DNA from: DATGEP01 sp035310125 | GTDB lineage: Bacteria; Chloroflexota; Ktedonobacteria; Ktedonobacterales; JADMIN01 | DNA length: 8,370 bases | Assembly: GCA_035310125.1 (NCBI GenBank) | Contig: DATGEP010000402.1 | Span: forward strand, 1 to 8,370 | Reading direction: 5' to 3' | Notes under the pieces: model-generated | Databases searched by the model: none | What the model was told of the DNA's origin: nothing | Seen by the model: the letters and a program-made list of their open reading frames with translations, nothing else | Shown here: positions 1-4,801 of the stretch, piece after piece | Layout: every line of letters starts with the position of its first letter | Numbering within the stretch: position 1 is the first letter of the stretch | Program-made: the position numbers and the translations under genes

Positions 1-1
1 T

Positions 2-817
2 CTCTATGGCTGGGCCGTGAGTCAGAGTGTCGGCGTTGATGGTCAACTCGTGGGCGCGGCGGTGCGCTGTGGGCGTGCCATGCGGAGCCATCATCCCTGG
101 ATAGCGGCGGCATGTATCCCCCTCATTGCGGCGCTCGGCTACGTCGCCTATCTCGCCAGCAATGTGTTCGCCACTCAGCAGGCATTAGGCATCACGACGC
201 AGGCGGCATTAGGGCGGCTCGGCATGGATGGAACGACCTGGATAGTCACCCGTTCCGCACTGGCGGTTGTGCTGGTTATCCTCTCCGGCATGCTGCGCTA
301 TGACCCGGCAAAGCCTGCGGTCGAGACGGCGCAAGAGCGAGAGGAACGGGAAGCGCGTGAGCTGGCACAGGCGCGGCATAAGGCGGAATTGCGGGCGGTG
401 AAAGCGGCAGGTATGCGCACCGTCCTTGAGGCCGGTATCGGGCGCGTCAATCCGCTCGATACGGTGGGTGAGACGCACGATACGGAGACGACCAACCGTA
501 CGGAAGATGCGGCGGATACCGTACAGATGCAGCCCGTGCGAAGGCGCAACAATCCTGGTACAAAGGCCGTGCCATCTGACATGATGAGTGCGCCGCAATT
601 CCGCGCCTATCTGGCGGAGAATGATGTCCCCATCTCTGATCGGAAGGCGTGTGCGATTGTACAGAGCGCGGTCGGTAGCGCGAAGGTCGGCAACACCTAT
701 TGCGCTCGCAAAGCGGCACTGATGCGGGTCGCCAATCGGATGATTGAAGCGTCCAATAGCGCCGGCAATGACCAGGAGAGAGACGCAGCGGCGGATACGG
801 ACACCTTAGCCGGGTGA
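2..817 (+). CDS. Two-helix membrane protein with charged cytoplasmic-type tail, 5' partial
   Basis: The reading frame is open to the left edge, and the first possible start (GTG at 17) has no visible Shine-Dalgarno, so the true start probably lies outside the window. Numbering from that GTG, hydrophobic segments at about residues 28-51 and 74-93 look like two transmembrane helices. A Glu/Arg/Ala-rich stretch at about 100-130 could be a coiled coil, followed by a Thr/Asp-rich linker. A compact C-terminal part (about 190-245, SAPQFRAYLAEND onward, with two Cys) could be a small helical domain. I do not recognise the family. The gene converges on the Ea22-like/excisionase unit and is separated from it by a terminator. 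Coding is supported by length and sensible composition; function is unknown. Confidence 0.65.
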   Translation, partial: LYGWAVSQSVGVDGQLVGAAVRCGRAMRSHHPWIAAACIPLIAALGYVAYLASNVFATQQALGITTQAALGRLGMDGTTWIVTRSALAVVLVILSGMLRYDPAKPAVETAQEREEREARELAQARHKAELRAVKAAGMRTVLEAGIGRVNPLDTVGETHDTETTNRTEDAADTVQMQPVRRRNNPGTKAVPSDMMSAPQFRAYLAENDVPISDRKACAIVQSAVGSAKVGNTYCARKAALMRVANRMIEASNSAGNDQERDAAADTDTLAG

Positions 818-856
818 TAGCGGACAGTATGACGACGGGCGAGCGAACGCGAAACG

Positions 857-895
857 GGCCGGATACGGTGAGGTATCCGGCCTGTTTGTTGTGTC
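857..895. terminator. Intrinsic terminator between convergent genes
   Basis: GGCCGGATAC (857-866) and GTATCCGGCC (873-882) form a perfect 10-bp stem with a 6-nt loop, followed on the plus strand by the T-rich TGTTTGTTGTGTC. It sits 40 bp after the stop of the membrane protein gene and 25 bp beyond the stop of the convergent minus-strand gene. It should terminate the plus-strand transcript. The minus-strand side has only a short, weak T run, so action in that direction is less certain. Confidence 0.8.
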
Positions 896-907
896 TGAAT
901 GACGGGG

Positions 908-1471
908 CTATTCCGGTGTATCGCTCGCTTGTGCCGCCAGCCATGCGCGGGCCTTCGTGACGGGGCAATCGGATGTATGTACTCGCATATCGCCAGCCTG
1001 GATACACAAACAGGCAGCACACCACGGCTCTCTGTGGTCATTGCCTCCGTTCTCCGCAGGCCAGAGCGCCACAGTACAGTCATGCGCCACTGCCTGCACG
1101 ATCTCACGCATGGCGGCGTTCTTTGCTTGCAGACGTTGAAGGCGCTCATAGGCACCGGTTGCCATCTGTGCCGTGCCTCTGCCCGCGAGCATAAGCGCCT
1201 CATTCTCAGTGCGCAACCGCTCGACTTCCGCCAGCAACGCCGGGATGTCCTCACGACTACACGCCACGAACTCCGCATCCGCCCGCGTCGCATAGATGTC
1301 ATGCCCGTCGCGTGTCGCCAGTGCCTTACCATAGCCGCCATCCGGCCCGATACCCTGCATCGCCATCGTGTCCGTTTCGCGGTCATACTGCCAGCCGTTC
1401 CAGCAGCTCCACGGCCCCGGCGTCGCCTTCGCTGCGCGTTCGCGTATCTCGTTCAACTGCTCATTCGTCAT
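908..1471 (-). CDS. Ea22-like phage protein with C-terminal Cys cluster
   Basis: The N-terminus carries the ERAAKATPGPW motif (residues 11-21), and a DAEFVACSREDIPALLAEVERLR-type block lies at about 65-87. Both are typical of Ea22/Ead-like proteins found in many phages and prophages, whose biochemical role is not established. A Leu/Glu-rich segment at about 76-128 probably forms a coiled coil. The C-terminal part has C151, C154, C156, H165 and C169, a spacing compatible with metal binding, followed by CPVTKARAWLA. The start is well set: AGAGGAG lies 8 nt upstream, inside the end of the preceding excisionase-like gene, whose TAA stop is only 5 bp away, so the two are probably translationally coupled. 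Identification rests on motif memory, not on a search. Confidence 0.8.
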   Translation of the reverse strand: MTNEQLNEIRERAAKATPGPWSCWNGWQYDRETDTMAMQGIGPDGGYGKALATRDGHDIYATRADAEFVACSREDIPALLAEVERLRTENEALMLAGRGTAQMATGAYERLQRLQAKNAAMREIVQAVAHDCTVALWPAENGGNDHREPWCAACLCIQAGDMRVHTSDCPVTKARAWLAAQASDTPE

Positions 1472-1476
1472 GCTCG

Positions 1477-1683
1477 TTACTCCTCTACATTCGTCCGACG
1501 ATCGAGGAATGCCTCCAGGTCGGACGCACGGACACGCCAGCCAATCCGCTTCGCCATCTGGACGCCGCGCAGCTCGCCACTGCGCAGCCAGCGTCGCACC
1601 GTCTCCGACTTGACCCCCAGACGCGCTGCGACATCTCCCACATTGAGCAATGGCTCTGACTCATATCTCTCCGGCATTGCCAT
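1477..1683 (-). CDS. Excisionase-like / MerR-type winged-HTH DNA-binding protein
   Basis: This 68-residue protein has the layout of the small HTH_17/excisionase family: LLNVGDVAARLGVKSETVRRWLRSGEL at about residues 12-38 forms the helix-turn-helix, and the IGWRVRASDLEAFLDRR tail is the usual wing and final helix. Such proteins bend DNA at phage attachment sites or act as small regulators. No integrase lies in the window, so an excision role is an inference. Two starts are possible. AAGGA lies 7 nt before the ATG at 1683, while the GGGG just after it lies 8 nt before a second ATG at 1677, so the protein may be two residues shorter. Its last two codons (GAG GAG) double as the ribosome binding site of the next gene. 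Confidence 0.85.
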   Translation of the reverse strand: MAMPERYESEPLLNVGDVAARLGVKSETVRRWLRSGELRGVQMAKRIGWRVRASDLEAFLDRRTNVEE

Positions 1684-1725
1684 ATCCCCTTCCTTTTCTG
1701 GCCCAAATGAGCCGCCCTTGCACGC

Positions 1726-1754
1726 AGTATACGCGGTTAACGTGCGTCTATACT
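1726..1754. promoter_or_regulatory. Imperfect dyad upstream of the excisionase-like gene (operator and/or minus-strand -10)
   Basis: AGTATACGC (1726-1734) faces GCGTCTATACT (1744-1754), an inverted repeat interrupted by one 2-nt insertion. On the minus strand the left arm contains TATACT (1731-1726), a good -10 for the excisionase-like unit, but I see no matching -35 at normal spacing. The site is about 45 bp upstream of that gene and about 40 bp upstream of the divergent promoter, so it could bind a regulator serving either direction. Confidence 0.35.
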
Positions 1755-1795
1755 CCTTTATGGGCCTACTATGGGACTACTGGCGTACTTGATAC

Positions 1796-1824
1796 TTGAC
1801 ACCCGTCGTTATTTAGTGTAGTAT
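1796..1824 (+). promoter_or_regulatory. Sigma70-type promoter for the 2017-2277 gene
   Basis: A perfect TTGACA (1796-1801) is followed after exactly 17 bp by TAGTAT (1819-1824), placing the expected transcript start near 1831. A tandem 7-bp repeat, TACTTGA at 1786-1792 and again at 1793-1799, runs into the -35 hexamer and could be a regulator site. The resulting mRNA has a leader of about 185 nt before the first gene. Confidence 0.65.
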
Positions 1825-1830
1825 GAACGT

Positions 1831-2016
1831 AGGATTAAGTAGCATAAGCGCGACGGACACGCGGAGTCCACTGACCAGCCTGAGCAGGGATGCCCACCTC
1901 CCTCTTTTCTTCTTCCCCATCTCCCTCCACGGTCCCTGGCGACGTAAGCGGTCGAAAGCCGCTGGCGCCCCTGGTCGAATGAGCGACCAGGTATAGATTC
2001 TCGCGAGGGCATAGAC
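1831..2016 (+). promoter_or_regulatory. Long structured 5' leader with pyrimidine tract and two hairpins
   Basis: Together with 1684-1830 this makes a stretch of about 330 bp without a gene. The predicted leader holds a nearly pure C/T tract at about 1893-1930. Two hairpins follow: AGCGG/CCGCT (1947-1951 with 1959-1963) and a perfect 8-bp CCTGGTCG/CGACCAGG stem (1970-1977 with 1984-1991, 6-nt loop), 25 nt before the ATG. The AGGGC at 2006-2010 is a weak Shine-Dalgarno. The C-rich unstructured tract followed by hairpins could allow Rho-dependent or translational control. No known riboswitch class is recognised. Confidence 0.35.
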
Positions 2017-2277
2017 ATGCGCATGGACACGGACACAGAGCGGCGGCTCAGTATGCTGACCGAGGCGGTCATTGAGGCGGTCGTTACGCTAGGCGCGGAT
2101 CCTATGACGACTCTCAAGCTGCTGAATCGAGCGACGGGCTTCCTGCACCTGCTGTGCAGGCTCTACGAGCAGCGCGACTCGGCCCATATGGCCGCGTTGC
2201 TCGCACAGTTCTCGGAGCTCGACCATGAAGAGGCCGAGATCGGCGGCGCAAAACAGCCATTGCTCGCGCAGCCCTAA
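2017..2277 (+). CDS. Small helical hypothetical protein (86 aa)
   Basis: The protein is almost entirely predicted helix: a charged start, a hydrophobic helix near residues 14-27 (TEAVIEAVVTLGADP), then LLNRATGFLHLLCRLYEQ and a Glu-rich end (about 65-76). There is no signal peptide, and the hydrophobic stretches look amphipathic rather than membrane-spanning. No family is recognised. Reality is supported by a strong promoter upstream and a terminator-like hairpin starting directly after the stop. A second in-frame ATG at 2023 is equally compatible with the weak Shine-Dalgarno. It is a monocistronic small gene facing away from the excisionase-like unit, a position often held by regulators or antagonists in phages, but nothing in the sequence proves that. 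Confidence 0.6.
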   Translation: MRMDTDTERRLSMLTEAVIEAVVTLGADPMTTLKLLNRATGFLHLLCRLYEQRDSAHMAALLAQFSELDHEEAEIGGAKQPLLAQP

Positions 2278-2278
2278 C

Positions 2279-2314
2279 GGAAGCGCCCCAGGGTTCACAT
2301 CCTGGGGCGCTTCC
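2279..2314 (+). terminator. Terminator-like hairpin after the small gene
   Basis: GGAAGCGCCCCAGG (2279-2292) and its exact complement CCTGGGGCGCTTCC (2301-2314) form a 14-bp stem with an 8-nt loop, beginning 2 nt after the stop codon. The following CTGTGTAGGTGTTTTG is only moderately T-rich, so it may work as a terminator, an mRNA 3' stabiliser, or both. Confidence 0.7.
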
Positions 2315-2361
2315 CTGTGTAGGTGTTTTGTCTAGGGTGCTAGAACATACGTGCGAGGGCG

Positions 2362-2435
2362 GGTATACTGGTTGCGGGCATACGAGCTCGCGAAACGTGT
2401 GACGGAAGCGAGCTGTTCCGAGACGCAACGATACC
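2362..2435 (+). other. Nested stem structure in non-coding DNA, candidate structured RNA
   Basis: Three helices nest within 74 nt: GGTAT/ATACC (2362-2366 with 2431-2435), GTTGCG/CGCAAC (2371-2376 with 2424-2429) and AGCTCGC/GCGAGCT (2385-2391 with 2408-2414), 18 base pairs in total. A direct repeat AGCTCGCGAA occurs at 2385-2394 and 2477-2486, so the second copy could compete for the same partner strand. No coding sequence is credible here. TATACT at 2364-2369 could instead be a promoter -10, in which case the transcript would start inside the structure. No known RNA family is recognised. Confidence 0.25.
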
Positions 2436-2502
2436 AGCCACGAGTTGAGGGAGGTGTGCGGATGATGTGAAACGACAGCTCGCGAACCAGGTTTCCCGTA
2501 GC

Positions 2503-2535
2503 GCCCGGTGACTGAATATCCCTCAGTCACCGGGC
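2503..2535. terminator. Terminator-like hairpin below the membrane protein gene
   Basis: GCCCGGTGACTGA (2503-2515) pairs perfectly with TCAGTCACCGGGC (2523-2535) across a 7-nt loop. It lies 31 bp past the stop of the minus-strand membrane protein gene. On the plus strand it is followed by ACCGTTGTATT, a weak T tract. It can end leftward transcription from the regulator operon and any rightward transcript from 2315 onward. Confidence 0.6.
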
Positions 2536-2566
2536 ACCGTTGTATTGCCAGATGAGAGATGGAGAA

Positions 2567-3307
2567 TCATTCACCAACAACGAATCCGCATTCCCTCGCG
2601 TCAGGAATGGAGCAATCTACGGAGACGATGCCGCCGGCGTCATCCGCTGGGAATGTTGCGGCGAGATCCGCGCTCCGGTAGACGTGCTCCACGCTCCCGT
2701 CTGCGATCCGCACGTCGCGCTGGTAGACCGCATCTGGCGGGAGGAACGTCTGGGTGAGCTGCGAGGCGATCGCCGTGCTCCACTGGGTGGAATCGTCGGG
2801 ATAGGCATGGAGAATGTCAACATGGAGCGTTTGGTCGGCGCCCGCGGTCGCATCGCAGAAGCAGATATCTATGCGCGTGCCGTCGGCGAGCGAGTACGCG
2901 TAGAACGTCTGGCCGTACTGCTGCTTGGTGGGAGCGCCGAAGGCGGCAGTGAACGCGGCGGACGTGCCGCCGAATGTGGGACCGGTGACAATGCGCGGAT
3001 GCGCGGATATGGCCGTCGGCGAGGGAAGCGTGGTTGCGGTCGCCAGGACGGACGCCGGCGTCGGATGCGCGAATACGGCGGACGCGCCCGCGAGCGCATC
3101 CACCAGGGAATTGCCCAGGAAAATACCACTAACGACGAGCACGAGCATGAGCACAGATAGGAGCGCGATTCGCTTCGCGTCGTATTTCGGCTTGGGTGGA
3201 CGTGGCGAGGGGAACTGTGGGAAAGAGGCGGGCGGCGGTGATGGCGGCGTGAAAGCTGGTGAATAGTTACCTGGTGGCGAATATTGTGGCCCCATACCCA
3301 TGGTCAT
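2567..3307 (-). CDS. Proline-rich, single-pass membrane protein with extracytoplasmic domain
   Basis: The start at 3307 is chosen because AGGAGG lies 6 nt upstream; an upstream ATG in frame would add a low-complexity Arg/Gly stretch. Residues 7-42 are Pro/Ser/Tyr-rich and probably disordered in the cytoplasm. Basic residues (PKYDAKR, 40-46) precede a transmembrane helix at about 47-66. A Thr/Pro/Ala linker (80-105) then leads to an external domain of about 140 residues with C149/C151 and C232/C240, possibly disulphide-forming. The domain begins TFGGTSAAFTAAFGAP and resembles exported domains of unknown function in Chloroflexota. The gene follows the XRE regulator on the same strand, with a hairpin between them. 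In a prophage this position often carries lysogeny-expressed genes such as surface or exclusion proteins, which is inference here. The family is not recognised. Confidence 0.75.
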   Translation of the reverse strand: MTMGMGPQYSPPGNYSPAFTPPSPPPASFPQFPSPRPPKPKYDAKRIALLSVLMLVLVVSGIFLGNSLVDALAGASAVFAHPTPASVLATATTLPSPTAISAHPRIVTGPTFGGTSAAFTAAFGAPTKQQYGQTFYAYSLADGTRIDICFCDATAGADQTLHVDILHAYPDDSTQWSTAIASQLTQTFLPPDAVYQRDVRIADGSVEHVYRSADLAATFPADDAGGIVSVDCSIPDARECGFVVGE

Positions 3308-3342
3308 GCGCGTCCTCCTCATCCTCCTCACCCCACATCCCA

Positions 3343-3377
3343 CGCCGTGAGAGGCACCTCGCACGCCTCTCACGGCG
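3343..3377 (-). terminator. GC-rich hairpin between the XRE gene and the membrane protein gene
   Basis: CGCCGTGAGAGGC (3343-3355) and GCCTCTCACGGCG (3365-3377) form a perfect 13-bp stem with a 9-nt loop. It starts 16 bp after the XRE stop and ends 35 bp before the next start. No T tract follows on the minus strand, so partial termination or mRNA processing is as likely as full termination. I see no clear promoter of its own for the membrane protein gene. Confidence 0.5.
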
Positions 3378-3393
3378 CATGGTGCCCACGCGT

Positions 3394-3819
3394 TTATCGC
3401 ACGATCGCCATGAAAGACGTCGAATCGTCGGGGGAACGTCTCGTTCCGCGTCCGCTCTCCCTGTTTTGACTACCTGACCGATTTTCGGCGCGCGCGGCCT
3501 CGGCCAGGTAGCGCGAGGACTCGCGCTCCAGATCAAGGATGACTTCGGGAGACAGGGAGGTCGCCGCGTGCTCTGCAATGGGTTGATGTCCCGCCGCGCG
3601 CCAGAGCAGGGAGAATGGCATACCTGTCCGCGTCGCCAGCAGCTGGAGCATATCAGGCTCAGGAATCGAGATCCCCTTGCGCCAGTTGAGGACCGTTTGC
3701 GGATTGACGCCAAGTTCCCGCGCGAGCCGGTTGGCCGTGATCGGTGGGAACCGCACCTTGTACATGTAGTACTCCAGCAGTCGCGCAAATGGCTTTGTGA
3801 TATCAGCGGTATCCGGCAT
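3394..3819 (-). CDS. XRE/Cro-CI-type HTH transcriptional regulator
   Basis: A helix-turn-helix of the lambda-repressor class covers about residues 8-75: ITANRLARELGVNPQTVLNWRKGISIPEPDMLQLLATRTGMP shows the scaffold and recognition helices and the usual 'xIPxPxMLxxLAxxTG' continuation. The remaining 65 residues are Glu/Arg/Ser-rich, with no LexA-type Ser-Lys peptidase, so this is not a RecA-cleavable CI. The chosen start has GGAGG 11 nt upstream. An ATG 45 nt further out lacks any Shine-Dalgarno and lies inside a dyad. The gene is divergent from a second HTH gene, is driven by a near-consensus promoter, and probably controls one or both genes of the pair. The targets are inferred, not shown. 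Confidence 0.85.
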   Translation of the reverse strand: MPDTADITKPFARLLEYYMYKVRFPPITANRLARELGVNPQTVLNWRKGISIPEPDMLQLLATRTGMPFSLLWRAAGHQPIAEHAATSLSPEVILDLERESSRYLAEAARAENRSGSQNRESGRGTRRSPDDSTSFMAIVR

Positions 3820-3862
3820 AAATCTGTTGTCCTCCGAATTTTCGCGGACGCTGCCACCAGTC

Positions 3863-3884
3863 ATGTCCGGTCAAATACGGACAT
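3863..3884. promoter_or_regulatory. Inverted-repeat operator just downstream of the XRE promoter
   Basis: ATGTCCG (3863-3869) and CGGACAT (3878-3884) form a 7-bp dyad with an 8-bp spacer. It sits just downstream of the expected transcript start (about 3890) of the XRE gene, a typical place for autoregulation. Its right arm lies in a 14-mer that recurs with one mismatch at 4137-4150. Confidence 0.5.
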
Positions 3885-3896
3885 AGTACCGATCAC

Positions 3897-3925
3897 AGTA
3901 TATAGTCCTGTAGATAATTTGTCTA
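3897..3925 (-). promoter_or_regulatory. Promoter for the XRE gene (minus strand)
   Basis: Read on the minus strand, TAGACA (3925-3920) and TATACT (3902-3897) are separated by exactly 17 bp, each one mismatch from consensus. The predicted start near 3890 gives a leader of about 70 nt to the ATG at 3819. The -35 lies within a TGTAGA/TCTACA dyad, so a protein bound there would block this promoter. Confidence 0.65.
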
Positions 3926-3929
3926 CACC
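3907..3929. promoter_or_regulatory. TGTAGA-type operator over the XRE promoter -35
   Basis: TGTAGA (3909-3914) and TCTACA (3922-3927) face each other across 7 bp, with the right arm continuing to TCTACACC. The half-site is the same as in the perfect palindrome at 4008-4029 and the single copy at 4082-4089, implying one binding protein for all three. Confidence 0.5.
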
Positions 3930-4007
3930 CTCCCCAATTGTTCGCGCATGATTTCCGGTTTTCCAGCGGCTTGCGCATTATCATAGTACTTCCTGTTCGC
4001 GGCCGAC

Positions 4008-4029
4008 GGTGTAGAATATATTCTACACC
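4008..4029. promoter_or_regulatory. Perfect 22-bp palindrome next to the rightward promoter
   Basis: GGTGTAGAATA (4008-4018) is followed immediately by its exact reverse complement (4019-4029). It ends 2 bp before the -35 of the rightward promoter, where a bound dimer could repress or, by contact with polymerase, activate. As DNA it reads as an operator with half-site TCTACACC rather than a terminator, since no gene ends nearby. Confidence 0.6.
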
Positions 4030-4031
4030 TA

Positions 4032-4060
4032 TTGACATGCATCGGAAGGTGTGTTACTAT
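4032..4060 (+). promoter_or_regulatory. Rightward promoter of the regulator-recombinase operon
   Basis: A perfect TTGACA (4032-4037) and TACTAT (4055-4060) are separated by exactly 17 bp, so transcription should begin near 4067, about 40 nt before the ATG at 4106. It is flanked by the 22-bp palindrome upstream and a TCTACACC copy (4082-4089) in the leader. It is likely the main promoter of the rightward gene block, as no other clear promoter was found before the right edge. Confidence 0.7.
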
Positions 4061-4080
4061 CTGTAGCACGGTCAACAATT

Positions 4081-4091
4081 TTCTACACCTA
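4081..4091 (+). promoter_or_regulatory. Third copy of the TCTACACC operator half-site, in the leader
   Basis: TTCTACACCTA at 4081-4091 exactly repeats 4021-4031, the right half of the palindrome. It lies between the expected transcript start and the Shine-Dalgarno-like GGGGG (4093-4097) of the next gene, where binding could act as a roadblock. Confidence 0.4.
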
Positions 4092-4105
4092 CGGGGGTAA
4101 GCGCG

Positions 4106-4801
4106 ATGGCACGGCCTACCACGCAACAGCGAGATTTACGGACATCGTACGTCCGTCCGCTGTTCGAAACCCTGCTTCACCAGGGACGATCACGCACCTG
4201 GCTCGCACGCCAGCTCGAAATCTCCATCAAGACGCTGTGGGCGTACGAGCACGGCGAGCGCCGCGTGCCACCGGGCCTTGTCGAGCGTGTCTGCAATCTG
4301 CTCGATATTCCCCTGGTTCTCGTGCCACTCATCGGCCCCTCCAATGAGCTCATTCAGTCCGCTCCCACTGGTGGGAAATCTGGTGGGAAACCGCGAAAGG
4401 AGACTGCCAAGGCAAAAAGCGCATCATCCACGACATCACATCCGGAAAGCTCACACAAAACGGTCAAAACGGTCAAACGGCAATCACCCACACCACGGAG
4501 AGGAAGTTCATCGCATGGCCATGCAGATTCGCATCCTGAACCACTCGCTTCCAATGTCTCCCGTGTCGCCCCATCTCCATCCCCCCATCTTCCCCGGTCG
4601 CGACCAGACCACACCATCAGCGCCACCGGCGCTACCGGCGCCCACGAGCTCCCTGCGCTCTCCAGCGCATCCGTCCGCAAATCCCCCAGCAAACCGGCCA
4701 ACAAACCCGCCAGCAAACACCAATCCGCCTCCAGCAGCGGCGAACGCCCATCCCGCCTCGACGCAGATCGCGTGGCGGCATCAGGCACGCCGGCTGTGTG
4801 A
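4106..4801 (+). CDS. HTH regulator with long disordered Ser/Lys/Pro-rich tail
   Basis: Residues 17-72 form a Cro/CI-type helix-turn-helix: SRTWLARQLEISIKTLWAYEHGERR gives the two DNA-binding helices, then VERVCNLLDIPL closes the domain. From about residue 80 the protein is low-complexity, rich in Ser, Lys, Pro, Thr and His, with small repeats (GGKSGGKP, KTVKTVK, KPANKPASK), and probably disordered. The tail keeps strong C/G preference at codon third positions through about 4600-4760, so it appears to be truly translated. The start follows a weak GGGGG Shine-Dalgarno at 8 nt spacing. It is divergent from the XRE gene and first in the rightward operon, the position of a Cro-like or early-gene regulator. 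Its last 287 nt overlap the next gene in another frame. Confidence 0.8.
   Translation: MARPTTQQRDLRTSYVRPLFETLLHQGRSRTWLARQLEISIKTLWAYEHGERRVPPGLVERVCNLLDIPLVLVPLIGPSNELIQSAPTGGKSGGKPRKETAKAKSASSTTSHPESSHKTVKTVKRQSPTPRRGSSSHGHADSHPEPLASNVSRVAPSPSPHLPRSRPDHTISATGATGAHELPALSSASVRKSPSKPANKPASKHQSASSSGERPSRLDADRVAASGTPAV
4137..4156. promoter_or_regulatory. Operator-like repeat inside the start of the rightward regulator gene
   Basis: TACGGACATCGTAC (4137-4150) differs by one base from TACGGACATAGTAC (3876-3889) in the XRE control region. Locally it also forms a dyad, ACGGAC (4138-4143) with GTCCGT (4151-4156). It lies about 70 bp downstream of the rightward transcript start, where a bound repressor could loop or block elongation. 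Confidence 0.4.
4440..4455 (+). repeat. 16-bp direct repeat, copy 1 (within the regulator tail)
   Basis: ATCCGGAAAGCTCACA here is identical to 6587-6602. Both copies are followed within 5 bp by ACGGTCA; in this copy that element sits in a 9-bp tandem repeat (AAAACGGTC twice, then AAACGG). This copy is inside coding sequence. Confidence 0.55.

Noticed and set aside
899..1792. 297-codon plus-strand open frame across the Ea22-like and excisionase-like genes
   Set aside because: The Arg/Ser/His-rich product lacks a ribosome binding site, and both minus-strand genes match known families.
2540..3160. Long plus-strand open frame opposite the membrane protein gene
   Set aside because: Its product is Arg/Gly-rich low complexity with no family features, while the minus strand has a clear start signal, membrane helix and ordered domain. 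Treated as a shadow frame.
3394..3819. Calling the leftward regulator a lambda CI homologue
   Set aside because: The HTH domain fits, but the C-terminal region lacks a Ser/Lys peptidase and is short and charged, so only an XRE-type assignment is justified.
3923..4126. 67-codon minus-strand frame across the control region
   Set aside because: It covers both operators and the rightward promoter, runs into the regulator's start codons, and has no convincing Shine-Dalgarno or family features.
4456..4480. Short tandem AAAACGGTC units as a CRISPR or iteron array
   Set aside because: There are only two and a half 9-bp units with no spacers, inside a Lys/Thr-rich coding tract. Too few for an array; noted only as context for the 16-bp repeat.
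4278..4514. Upstream extension of the SWIM gene to an ATG at 4278
   Set aside because: That segment overlaps the regulator's coding frame, looks compositionally non-coding in this frame, and the ATG at 4515 has a good Shine-Dalgarno.
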